Positions 1-6,552 of a stretch of DNA of 8,479 bases are shown piece by piece. The first letter of the stretch is position 1, and each line of letters begins with the position of its first letter. The stretch spans positions 1 through 8,479 of the forward strand of contig JAGOUF010000070.1 of the NCBI GenBank assembly GCA_018061385.1, written 5' to 3'. Made by a program: the position numbers and the translations under genes. The notes beneath the pieces were generated by a model, which worked only from the letters and a program-made list of their open reading frames with translations, searched no databases and was not told the origin of the DNA. The stretch is from Chitinophagaceae bacterium. GTDB taxonomy: Bacteria; Bacteroidota; Bacteroidia; Chitinophagales; Chitinophagaceae.

Positions 1-984
1 TTTGGCTACAATGTAACACAAACGCAATTATCTAAAGGTTGGGAAGCTGATTGTTATTATAATGGAACTTCTTGGGAAGTGACTTTAAAACTAGATTTTT
101 CTGAATCTGCTATAATTGAAAATTTTCAATTAGGTAATCAAATAATACAAAGTAATAATCTAGCTACAAATGCTATAAATACTTCTAATATTACTAATGG
201 TTCTATTACTTTGAACAAGTTAGCAACAGATTCAGTAGACAGTTCTAAAATAGTAGATGGTACAATACAAGCAATAGATTTAGGAAATGATTGTGTAATG
301 ACTTCTAAAATATTAGATTTAAATATTACTACAAATAAAGTAGATGACTTAGCAATCACAACCAATAAATTAGCTAATCAAGCTGTTACTACAGTAAAAA
401 TAGCTAACTCTGCTATTACTAACACTCAATTAGATAATCTTTCTGTAGACACTCAAAACATAATTGATAATAGTGTAACAAATGCTAAACTAGCTACAGG
501 AACTCCTTCAAGTATTAAGATATGCAATAATCTAGGGGAAGTGACTGAATTACCTCTTGGATTAGATGAGCTTCCAATAGGAGATGGGACTAGTATTACA
601 ACAGTAAATAAATCAAGTTTAACTTCTGATACTGTAGTATTTACAGTACCATTAAGTTTTGAAAGTGGGGAATTGACTGATTACTGGATAACAACTAATG
701 ATAGTTTTGAACTATTAGATATACATGGGACTGTAAACAAAGCAATAGAGCCTTCAGACATAGCTACAATAATTACAATAATAAATGGAGTTGGTGTAGA
801 TTTCGGGTATACTCCAATTGGAGCTTATGAATTAAGTTCTGGTATGAATCCTTTAGGTATTCTCTTTTATATGAACTTCACTGGAACATATATAGCTTCT
901 CCTGCAATGGCTTTAAGATTTACCACAATCAAACCTACACCTGGTGGTAAAGTAATATTAACAATAAGATTAAGAAAAATATAA
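1..984 (+). CDS. Phage tail fibre protein, 5'-truncated by the window edge
   Basis: The reading frame is open from base 1, so the N-terminus lies outside the window. A GTG at 79 is only an internal codon. The visible 327 residues begin with a short linker. Then come about eleven degenerate ten-residue units (bases 151-504) of the form T-x-K-[LI]-x-x-x-[AS]-[IV]-[TD], for example TTNKLANQAV and TTVKIANSAI. This pattern is typical of phage long-tail-fibre shaft repeats. The remaining 160 or so residues form a beta-rich, Cys-poor C-terminal domain that ends in LTIRLRKI, probably the trimeric tip or receptor-binding head. The role is inferred to be host attachment at the outer membrane surface. 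The gene is followed by hairpins and a gap, so it probably ends a transcription unit. The repeat makes the tail-fibre call fairly safe; the receptor is unknown. Confidence 0.85.
   Translation, partial: FGYNVTQTQLSKGWEADCYYNGTSWEVTLKLDFSESAIIENFQLGNQIIQSNNLATNAINTSNITNGSITLNKLATDSVDSSKIVDGTIQAIDLGNDCVMTSKILDLNITTNKVDDLAITTNKLANQAVTTVKIANSAITNTQLDNLSVDTQNIIDNSVTNAKLATGTPSSIKICNNLGEVTELPLGLDELPIGDGTSITTVNKSSLTSDTVVFTVPLSFESGELTDYWITTNDSFELLDIHGTVNKAIEPSDIATIITIINGVGVDFGYTPIGAYELSSGMNPLGILFYMNFTGTYIASPAMALRFTTIKPTPGGKVILTIRLRKI
151..504 (+). repeat. Ten-residue tail-fibre shaft repeat (about 11 units)
   Basis: This protein-level repeat has a 30-base period inside the tail-fibre gene. Units align as TSNITNGSIT, LNKLATDSVD, SSKIVDGTIQ, TNKVDDLAIT, TNKLANQAVT and so on. 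DNA identity between units is low, so the repeat is old and held by protein structure, not recent duplication. Confidence 0.75.
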
Positions 985-985
985 A

Positions 986-1055
986 AAAGTGTGCACTTTG
1001 TTTAGTTTTTGCAACTTTTTCCTAAAGCCCTCTACAAATGTAGGGGGTTATTAGG
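986..1055 (+). terminator. Hairpins after the tail-fibre gene, possible weak terminator
   Basis: There are two stem-loops right after the stop codon. The first is small (AAAGT/ACTTT, 986-999, loop GTGC) and is followed by T-rich sequence. The second is stronger: CCCTCTAC (1028-1035) pairs with GTAGGGGG (1040-1047), including one G-T wobble, around loop AAAT. It is extended by an outer CCTAA/TTAGG pair (1021-1025 with 1051-1055) across a small internal loop. No clean T-run follows the second hairpin, so it could be a processing or stability element instead of an intrinsic terminator. Confidence 0.45.
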
Positions 1056-1094
1056 TTTAACTATTATCAGTTAGAAATTAAAATAATAAGTAAA

Positions 1095-1113
1095 AATTTA
1101 CTATACTTAACAA
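1095..1113 (+). promoter_or_regulatory. Candidate phage promoter motif upstream of 1132
   Basis: The ten bases TACTTAACAA (1104-1113), preceded by AAATTT (1095-1100), recur almost unchanged upstream of the gene at 8259 (8228-8237, AAATTT at 8219-8224). Both copies lie 18-21 bases before the start codon and both follow a non-coding gap. I saw no copy before genes inside the cassette. It is inferred to be a promoter or transcription-start element; a leader or translation signal is also possible. Confidence 0.35.
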
Positions 1114-1131
1114 CGAATAAATTATAAAATA

Positions 1132-2658
1132 ATGGCAGAGTCTTCAATTAAAAAATCAGGTGTGTATGGAATCTTTGGTAAAAGATATGGAGATATACTT
1201 ATAAATGTATTACAAGGGTGTTGTAATGGTGTAGCTGATTTTGGAAATGTTTGTACTGTAGTTAAAGATTGTATTGGAATAGATGAAGTAAATGGGAATA
1301 GTAATTTATTTCTTAACCAAAAAGGAGAATTTATCTCAATAACTGGTGGTGTAATAACTGGAACATATAGTGATTTTCAAACATTAATAAGTAACAATGA
1401 TTTGAAACAAGGTAGTTTTTATTTAATGACAGATTATGAAACAATATATGACCAGCCTGATTATGATAACGCTGGTAGTATAAAATCTACATTAACATTA
1501 AAAGTAGGAGCAGTAGAGCCAATATTATTATTTGCAACATCTTCAAATACTTTTGCAAAAGAAGTATGGAGTACTATTTATCCTAAAGATAAATTGCAAT
1601 ATAACATTTCAGTAAATGCAACATTCTTTTCAGGCAGTCCTTGTAAGGGTAGAATAGTAGAAAGAATAGATGAGTGGAACAATAGAACAGATTATGACCA
1701 TAGAGAAATTAAATTTATAAGATATGACGATGGAGCAGGAAATTTTACACAAATAAATGATAGTGGTAGAACATCACAAGAATTTTTAACATTTGTACAG
1801 AACTTCACTGGTGGAATTGTATATGATAATTGGCTTGGAGATTTTTATTCTATTGGTGCATTAGTTGGACAAGAATATCCAAATAATGTATTTAGTGGCG
1901 AATTTGTTATTTCAAATACTTCATCTGCGTTATTTTATAACAATACATTTAGTGGTGACAATGTTACCAACAACACATTTAGTGACAATGTTTACAACAA
2001 CACATTTAGTGACAATGTTAACAACACTACATTTGGCTATGTTAACAACAATACATTTAATGGCGAGGTTAGCAACAATACATTTGGCAATGTTCACAAC
2101 AACACAATTAGTGGCAATGTTTACAGCAACACATTTGACAATGTTTACAACAATACATTTAGTGGCGATGTTAGCAACAATACATTTGGCTATGTTCACA
2201 ACAACACAATTAGTGGCAATGTTTACAGCAACACATTTGACAATGTTTACAACAATACATTTAGTGGCGATGTTAGCAACAATACATTTGGCTATGTTAG
2301 CAGCAATACATTTAATGGCGATGTTAGCAACAATACATTTAGTGATGATGTTTACAACAATACATTTAGTGGCGATGTTAGCAACAATACATTTGGCTAT
2401 GTTAGCAGCAATACATTTAATGGCGATGTTAGCAACAATACATTTAGTGGCTATGTTAACAGCAATACATTTACATACACAGGGATTTTACAATATGTTA
2501 CAATAGCAGATGATTTACAATCTAAAACAATAGACGATGTAACATATCCATTTCTATTTAATACAAATTACAAAAAAGAAATACTACAAGCATCAAATGG
2601 GAATACTTATGCACGTTATTTTGATGGAACAAATGATGTAAACACTTTAATACCTTAA
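1132..2658 (+). CDS. Tail-fibre/adhesin-like protein with N-N-T-F beta-solenoid repeats
   Basis: This protein has 508 residues and no signal peptide. Residues 1-78 are a short N-terminal module that includes NLFLNQKGEF, a phrase echoed in the small gene at 3904. Residues 79-254 form a core shared with the next gene, with motifs YDQPDYD, GSPCKGRI, ERIDE and RTDYDHR (about half identical by eye). Residues 269-447 hold about 21 units of eight or nine residues centred on [NS]-N-T-[FI]-x-G-x-V, a pattern expected to fold as a beta-solenoid. A final cap (residues 484-508) contains GNTYARYFDG and ends in NTLIP, as in the paralogue. The start ATG is preceded by an A/T-rich leader without a Shine-Dalgarno sequence. 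Location among fibre genes suggests a virion adhesin for host binding. I do not recognise a named family, and an enzymatic role (for example a depolymerase) cannot be excluded. Confidence 0.8.
   Translation: MAESSIKKSGVYGIFGKRYGDILINVLQGCCNGVADFGNVCTVVKDCIGIDEVNGNSNLFLNQKGEFISITGGVITGTYSDFQTLISNNDLKQGSFYLMTDYETIYDQPDYDNAGSIKSTLTLKVGAVEPILLFATSSNTFAKEVWSTIYPKDKLQYNISVNATFFSGSPCKGRIVERIDEWNNRTDYDHREIKFIRYDDGAGNFTQINDSGRTSQEFLTFVQNFTGGIVYDNWLGDFYSIGALVGQEYPNNVFSGEFVISNTSSALFYNNTFSGDNVTNNTFSDNVYNNTFSDNVNNTTFGYVNNNTFNGEVSNNTFGNVHNNTISGNVYSNTFDNVYNNTFSGDVSNNTFGYVHNNTISGNVYSNTFDNVYNNTFSGDVSNNTFGYVSSNTFNGDVSNNTFSDDVYNNTFSGDVSNNTFGYVSSNTFNGDVSNNTFSGYVNSNTFTYTGILQYVTIADDLQSKTIDDVTYPFLFNTNYKKEILQASNGNTYARYFDGTNDVNTLIP
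1936..2472 (+). repeat. In-frame tandem repeat array with 102- and 105-base higher-order units
   Basis: The basic unit is 24 or 27 bases (for example GTT-AGC-AAC-AAT-ACA-TTT-GGC-TAT). On top of it lie nearly perfect larger duplications. Bases 2090-2196 match 2192-2298 with a 102-base offset (34 residues, four units). Bases 2244-2344 match 2349-2449 with a 105-base offset (35 residues, four units). All offsets are multiples of three, so expansion or contraction keeps the frame. The near-exact DNA identity indicates recent duplication or homogenisation. The long open frames seen here in other phases and on the other strand are by-products of this repeat. Confidence 0.9.
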
Positions 2659-2661
2659 AAT

Positions 2662-3900
2662 ATGAAAAAAATAGTTTTATTAGTGATGGTTTTTATAACC
2701 AATTATTTAGGGGCGCAAAGTGTTGACCCCGAAACATTCCCAACGGTTGTCGGTGCAATTAGTGGTAAAAACTTATATACCAACACAGGTGGAGAGGGTA
2801 AAATAAGTATTAAAACGTTAATGGATAGCGTTGACATTTTAGATACGGCTACTATAACGTATGCAGACTTTTATACAGCAATTACAGGCGGTAATTTAGT
2901 TGTTGGAAAAACGTATATTATAATGGATTTCCAAACGGTTTACGACCAAATGGACTTCGATGCTGGTGGCTCTTTGAAACCTACATTAGTAACTAAAACA
3001 GGTTCAATAGAGCAAATTTGGGTACTTGCATTAGCACCAAATCAGATTGCAAGTCAAGCGTATTCAGCAACCTATCCAAATGATAAAATTCAATATGATT
3101 GGACGTATAATACAACACTTGTAAATGGTAGTCCAGCGAAAGGTAGAATTTCAGAACGTATAGATGAGAATAATAATAGAACAGATTATGACCATAGAAC
3201 AGTATTATTCATTAGGTATGATAATGGAAGTGGGGTGTATAATGTAGTAAATGATAATGGTGCAGCTTGGAATGAATATTTAACATTTGGAACAGGGTAT
3301 AATAATGGTGCTTTTGTAGCAGATAATTATATTGGGGATATATATAATTATAGATTGTTTTTAGGTGCAGATTTGCCAAATAATGTTTTTCAAGCTATAT
3401 CTGCATGTTTTTCCAATAAACTTGATGTACTATCATTAAACAATACATTTGGGGATGAGAATTATTCAAATTCACTTGGCGATAGTAATACTTATAACGT
3501 TTTTGGGAATAACAATTATTTAATTACAATTGGACATAGTAATAACTTAAATAATTTCGGGAATAGCAATTATTCATATAAACTTGGGGATAGTAATAGC
3601 TCTAATACATTTGGTAGCAACAACTCTTTAAATATGTTTGGGGACAGCAATACCTTTAACATATTTGGAGATAGTAATAGTACAAACACGTTTGGGGACA
3701 GCAATACTTCAAACGTGTTTGACACCACTCAGTCAATGACCAATAAAATATTTGGCTCTTATATCCAAAATAAAGACTTCACAGCAGAAGCATATATGAA
3801 CAATACAGATTATGAAGTTAAAGTAGCTTTAGCTAGTGATGGGAATGTATATGCTAGATATTATAATGGCTCTACTGATTCAATTAACCTTATACCATAA
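2662..3900 (+). CDS. Signal-peptide-bearing paralogue of the preceding adhesin, with 9-residue solenoid repeats
   Basis: This protein has 412 residues and starts three bases after the previous stop. Its N-terminus is a good Sec signal peptide: MKK, then a hydrophobic core (IVLLVMVFI), then a likely cleavage near LGAQ-S. That is unusual for a phage fibre and absent from the paralogue. Residues 67-243 match the paralogue's core (YDQMDFD, GSPAKGRI, ERIDE, RTDYDHR, ending PNNVF). Residues 263-352 are ten units of exactly nine residues, such as FGDSNTFNI and FGDSNSTNT, predicted to form a beta-solenoid. The last 25 residues (GNVYARYYNG to NLIP) match the paralogue's cap. GC over 2701-3000 is 112/300 by hand count, against 65/240 in a comparable part of the paralogue (1381-1620), with many ACG and GCG codons, suggesting a transferred 5' segment. 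Either a virion adhesin or a protein exported by the infected cell is possible. Confidence 0.8.
   Translation: MKKIVLLVMVFITNYLGAQSVDPETFPTVVGAISGKNLYTNTGGEGKISIKTLMDSVDILDTATITYADFYTAITGGNLVVGKTYIIMDFQTVYDQMDFDAGGSLKPTLVTKTGSIEQIWVLALAPNQIASQAYSATYPNDKIQYDWTYNTTLVNGSPAKGRISERIDENNNRTDYDHRTVLFIRYDNGSGVYNVVNDNGAAWNEYLTFGTGYNNGAFVADNYIGDIYNYRLFLGADLPNNVFQAISACFSNKLDVLSLNNTFGDENYSNSLGDSNTYNVFGNNNYLITIGHSNNLNNFGNSNYSYKLGDSNSSNTFGSNNSLNMFGDSNTFNIFGDSNSTNTFGDSNTSNVFDTTQSMTNKIFGSYIQNKDFTAEAYMNNTDYEVKVALASDGNVYARYYNGSTDSINLIP
3448..3717 (+). repeat. Ten 27-base units encoding a 9-residue [FLI]-G-[DNS]-[SN]-N repeat
   Basis: Ten units with no gaps read F-G-D-S-N-x-x-N-x. The last three (FGDSNTFNI, FGDSNSTNT, FGDSNTSNV) are closest to each other, also at DNA level (TTTGGGGACAGCAATAC). 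Earlier units are more diverged. The strict nine-residue period contrasts with the eight/nine alternation in the paralogue. Confidence 0.85.
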
Positions 3901-3903
3901 GAT

Positions 3904-4203
3904 ATGATAAATCCAACATATATAGCAACAAGTGTAAATGGAGTATTTGCAAATGAAAAAGGTGAGATTAATCTTACACAACAAGCAAAAATAAAACCAT
4001 TTGAAGAATTTTTTGATAATTTTACAGGAGATACATTAAATGTAAAATATATACCAATTGATAAAGTAGAAATATTTGCAGATGGTGTAAAATTATATGA
4101 AGGTGTTGATAGAGATTTTACAATAGTTGGTGTTGATGTTTATTTTAATTATGTTTTAAAAAACAAAAATATCGGGATAAATTATGGCACAAAGAATATC
4201 TAA
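3904..4203 (+). CDS. Small tail-associated structural protein (putative)
   Basis: This protein has 99 residues and starts three bases after the preceding stop. The N-terminal part (SVNGVFANEKGEINLT) resembles the NLFLNQKGEF stretch near the N-terminus of the fibre at 1132, which hints at a shared docking element. The C-terminal half (VEIFADGVKLYEG, then DFTIVGVDVYFNYVL, then GINYG) has the alternating beta-strand look of small domains often found in phage tail and appendage proteins. It overlaps the next gene by 20 bases (4184-4203), which suggests translational coupling. No signal peptide, membrane span or catalytic motif is visible. A structural connector or baseplate role is an inference from position and fold style. 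Confidence 0.65.
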   Translation: MINPTYIATSVNGVFANEKGEINLTQQAKIKPFEEFFDNFTGDTLNVKYIPIDKVEIFADGVKLYEGVDRDFTIVGVDVYFNYVLKNKNIGINYGTKNI

Positions 4204-4813
4204 AGATTTATTAGAAGGATTATCAAAAGAAGATTTTAATTTAGGTAATGTACCTAATTTAGATACTACTGATGCTGTAAATAAAGCACATTCACATACA
4301 AATAGTAGTATTTTAGATACCATTACCAACATACTTATATCTAACTGGAATACAGCATATAATTGGGTAAATACAAATGGAGTAAGTATATTATCTACTT
4401 TAACTTTAAAAGAAAATAGTAGTAATAAACAAAATAATTTAACAGCATCTCCAACAAATTTTCCAACAGTAGATGCGGTAAATACTGGACTAGCTTTAAA
4501 AAAAGATAAACTATCAACAATATCAACTGTAACTACAACAAGTACTTTTCCTAATTCAGATATAATAATATTTGGTAATGGCGCAACAGCATTGACTGGG
4601 ACTATTAATACTACACTAATGTCTATCAAACAAACAATTACTATTAAAAGAGCAGTAGGAGCAACTGGTACACTAACAATAAAAGGTGTAACTGGAAATA
4701 TAAACACAAAAACCAATACAATGGTTGCAACAACAACACTAGCTACTGCAGGTAGTTATGGTCAAGTTGCTAGCTTTATATGGGACGGAACAAATTTAAT
4801 AAGAATTAATTAA
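4184..4813 (+). CDS. Tail fibre protein (short)
   Basis: This protein has 209 residues. Its start codon lies inside the end of the preceding gene. The N-terminal segment (FNLGNVPNLDTTDAVNKAHSH) and the middle stretch (NKQNNLTASPTNFPTVDAVN, then TGLALKKDKL) are typical low-complexity linker wording of phage tail fibres. The last 90 residues are beta-rich, with IKRAVGATGTLTIKG and a C-terminal GQVASFIWDGTNLIRIN, a common ending for fibre tip domains that trimerise. There is no signal peptide or membrane span. A long open frame on the opposite strand here shows no recognisable protein and is taken as a shadow. The role is probably a short side fibre or tip subunit for host contact. Confidence 0.75.
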   Translation: MAQRISKDLLEGLSKEDFNLGNVPNLDTTDAVNKAHSHTNSSILDTITNILISNWNTAYNWVNTNGVSILSTLTLKENSSNKQNNLTASPTNFPTVDAVNTGLALKKDKLSTISTVTTTSTFPNSDIIIFGNGATALTGTINTTLMSIKQTITIKRAVGATGTLTIKGVTGNINTKTNTMVATTTLATAGSYGQVASFIWDGTNLIRIN

Positions 4814-4837
4814 TAAAAAAAAAAATAAAATAACAAT

Positions 4838-5260
4838 ATGGCAACAGCTAATCCAGCAATTACAGCTACAAATCCAATAGTACTTTCAGTGTGTGAGGGT
4901 ATTTTATTCCAATATGCTTCAGAAGTAGCTTTACAAGAAGCTAAATTTGCAAATTTAGGTGGTAGTGGTCTTTTTACTCAATATGAAAAAAGGCAAATAG
5001 TAGCTAAAAAAATAATGGAAAATCCTAAATTATATGCAAAACAACTAGCCTATATGATTGAAATAATTGAGCCTAATATATGGTTTAATACAACCTCTAG
5101 TGGTATAGATTTATACAGATATTTATGGGATAGTAACCCAACAGGTAAACATGTTTGTGAGGCTTTTTTAGATACTGCTAACTGGTCTAATGTAGGTAAT
5201 GCTTCTGGAACATCAGTTTTTGATGCTATTGCAGGGATTTCTAATGCAGATACTTTATAA
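4838..5260 (+). CDS. Conserved-looking phage protein of unknown function
   Basis: This protein has 140 residues and I do not recognise it. It follows a leader with an A11 run (4815-4825) and an A/T-rich start region, without a Shine-Dalgarno sequence. The N-terminus is Ala/Thr-rich (MATANPAITATNPIVL). The middle looks helical and amphipathic (YEKRQIVAKKIMENPKLYAKQLAYMIEIIEP), and the C-terminal third is Trp- and Gly-containing (IWFNTTSSGIDLYRYLWDS, then WSNVGNASG). No membrane segment, signal peptide or catalytic motif is evident. It sits between fibre genes and the lysis cassette, so a minor virion protein or fibre chaperone is possible, but nothing in the sequence decides this. Confidence 0.65.
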   Translation: MATANPAITATNPIVLSVCEGILFQYASEVALQEAKFANLGGSGLFTQYEKRQIVAKKIMENPKLYAKQLAYMIEIIEPNIWFNTTSSGIDLYRYLWDSNPTGKHVCEAFLDTANWSNVGNASGTSVFDAIAGISNADTL

Positions 5261-5271
5261 AATAAAGAATT

Positions 5272-5460
5272 ATGGAAAAGAAAGAAGAAGTAAAATATTT
5301 AGAAAATAATACAAAAGTGAAAGTGATTAGGAATTTTCACAACACTAATGATATTATGAAAAAGAATATGGAGAAATTCAAAGCACAAGGCAAAAAGCCT
5401 ATGTCTATTGAAGAAATAAAGAAAATGACAGAAATTAAAGCTGCTAATAATAAAAAGTAA
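5272..5460 (+). CDS. Small highly charged protein of unknown function
   Basis: This protein has 62 residues, is very Lys/Glu-rich (MEKKEEVKYLEN at the start, ending in AANNKK), and is predicted mostly helical with no membrane span. The start follows the upstream stop by 11 bases, and the A-rich leader matches neighbouring genes. The pattern PMSIEEIKKMTEIKAANNKK looks like a short helix-forming tail. It could be a small scaffold, regulator or chaperone; no family is recognised. The tight spacing on both sides supports a real gene. Confidence 0.6.
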   Translation: MEKKEEVKYLENNTKVKVIRNFHNTNDIMKKNMEKFKAQGKKPMSIEEIKKMTEIKAANNKK

Positions 5461-5473
5461 AAAATAAATAATT

Positions 5474-5884
5474 ATGAAAGCATCACAAATCGGACAATTA
5501 ATTAATGGAATCCTAACTATTGTAATAGGTAGTTTAACATTATTCGGAATTTCACAAGAGAAACTAACTATTATACAAGGAGCATTATTGCTTACTATGC
5601 CATTAGTTATTTCAATTACAAGTACTATTGATAAAGTGATAGATACTAAAAAATCTGTAATTTATTCTGCAATTATATTTTCTGTAATATTGATTGGTGG
5701 AGCAATAGATTACATGAATTTGTTTCCAAATTTAAGCAAAGTTGGAGAATACATTAGAATCTGCTTGTCTATATTAATTTTAATTCTTAATTTTGTAGTA
5801 GATTTCTTGTCTACAAATAAAGTATTAAGTGAGACAGATGCAGAAGATATTAAATCAACTAGACCTAAATCAGCAATACACTAA
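5474..5884 (+). CDS. Four-span membrane protein, holin-like candidate
   Basis: This protein has 136 residues with four predicted hydrophobic segments, at about residues 5-24, 31-52, 61-80 and 95-113, and a charged C-terminal tail (ETDAEDIKSTRPKSAIH). It is the first of three consecutive small membrane proteins before spanin-like and lysozyme genes, which makes a holin, antiholin or other inner-membrane lysis regulator a reasonable inference. There is no sequence motif that proves it. Its last 47 bases overlap the start of the next gene in another frame, so the two are probably translationally coupled. The start ATG follows an A-rich leader. Confidence 0.65.
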   Translation: MKASQIGQLINGILTIVIGSLTLFGISQEKLTIIQGALLLTMPLVISITSTIDKVIDTKKSVIYSAIIFSVILIGGAIDYMNLFPNLSKVGEYIRICLSILILILNFVVDFLSTNKVLSETDAEDIKSTRPKSAIH

Positions 5885-6207
5885 TTTAATTGCTGGTATA
5901 TTAGCTATTGTGGCATTTACTGTACTATATTTTGCTAAAATAATACCAAGCAGTGTTATTGATACTGATAAGTTGTATGAAATAATAACATTTATACATT
6001 ACAAATGTGTAGTGTTATCAGTTGTAATTGTTTTCTTTAATTTAAGAGATAAAATAATGATTGGAAATACAATATTTCTATTCTTTTTATTTCATTTTTT
6101 TTAAAGAATTAAATGGAACAGCTTGTGAGATAAATGTAAATGAATTTATTATTGACATTATAATTATAATAATTGGAATCATAGAATACAAAACTAAAAC
6201 AAAATAA
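5838..6207 (+). CDS. Membrane protein interrupted by an apparent frameshift at a T8 run (holin-like candidate)
   Basis: The first frame runs from ATG 5838 (a GTG at 5829 is an alternative) to a TAA at 6102-6104, giving 88 residues with hydrophobic segments near LIAGILAIVAFTVLYFA and VVLSVVIVFF. It stops directly after a run of eight T (6095-6102). The +1 frame then continues for 34 codons (6103-6204: KELNGTACEINVNE, then a very hydrophobic FIIDIIIIIIGIIEY) to TAA at 6205-6207, six bases before the next start. That tail has no start codon of its own. Losing one T would fuse the parts into about 122 residues with roughly four spans, similar in size to its neighbours. Possible explanations are a homopolymer sequencing error, a real mutation, or slippage at the T8. 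Confidence 0.6.
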
Positions 6208-6213
6208 ATAAAA

Positions 6214-6552
6214 ATGAAACTACTATTCACTATTTTCACTATATTTGGGTACTTAATCTATAAAGTATCTAATATGTTTGAGCATAAAACAGAAAGTTTT
6301 TCAGATTATCTGCATAATCATTTAGCAGCAATAATCAACAATACATTTGCAACAACAGGGGGTATTATAGGAGTATTTATACCTACAACAGATGAATTTC
6401 ATTCTATGTATATAGTGGCAATACTTACACTTATAAAGGTAGTAATAGGAGGTTTTTTAGGTAGTTTTGTTGGTTATGTATTTAACACTTACATATTGCC
6501 ATTTTTAGATAAATTTAAAAGTAAAGACGATAATGGAAAATCTGAAAAGTAA
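6214..6552 (+). CDS. Small membrane protein, putative holin
   Basis: This protein has 112 residues with three hydrophobic segments at about residues 3-22 (LLFTIFTIFGYLIYKV), 38-57 (the segment containing ATTGGIIGVFIP) and 66-97 (VAILTLIKVVIGGFLGSFVG and following). A strongly charged tail (KFKSKDDNGKSEK) follows. This layout resembles three-span phage holins that let the signal-less lysozyme reach the cell wall. Position just upstream of the spanin-like pair and the lysozyme supports the call, but holins share little sequence, so it rests on topology and context. The last 20 bases overlap the next gene. Confidence 0.6.
   Translation: MKLLFTIFTIFGYLIYKVSNMFEHKTESFSDYLHNHLAAIINNTFATTGGIIGVFIPTTDEFHSMYIVAILTLIKVVIGGFLGSFVGYVFNTYILPFLDKFKSKDDNGKSEK

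Noticed and set aside
138..365. Minus-strand open frame of 75 codons in the first tail fibre
   Set aside because: It lies opposite the fibre shaft repeat and shows only its antisense periodicity.
1930..2199. Minus-strand open frame of 89 codons across the repeat
   Set aside because: It is an antisense reading of the same array; the product is a low-complexity Val/Ile/Cys repeat with no recognisable feature.
1936..2472. CRISPR-like regular repeat
   Set aside because: There are no unique spacers. Units are contiguous, in frame and encode a regular protein repeat within a gene.
1865..2506. Long + strand open frame (about 213 codons) overlapping the N-N-T-F repeat
   Set aside because: It reads the same tandem repeat in another phase (endless H-L-x-x-M-x-T-T units), has no independent start context, and exists only because the repeat lacks stops in that frame.
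4156..4716. Minus-strand open frame of 186 codons opposite the short tail fibre
   Set aside because: The + strand gene has recognisable fibre wording and overlaps its neighbour as expected. The minus product is generic hydrophobic sequence, and all supported genes are on the + strand.
6113..6133. Separate small gene starting at the ATG after the T8 run
   Set aside because: It stops after six codons. The hydrophobic tail is in a different frame and has no start codon, which fits a frameshifted continuation better.
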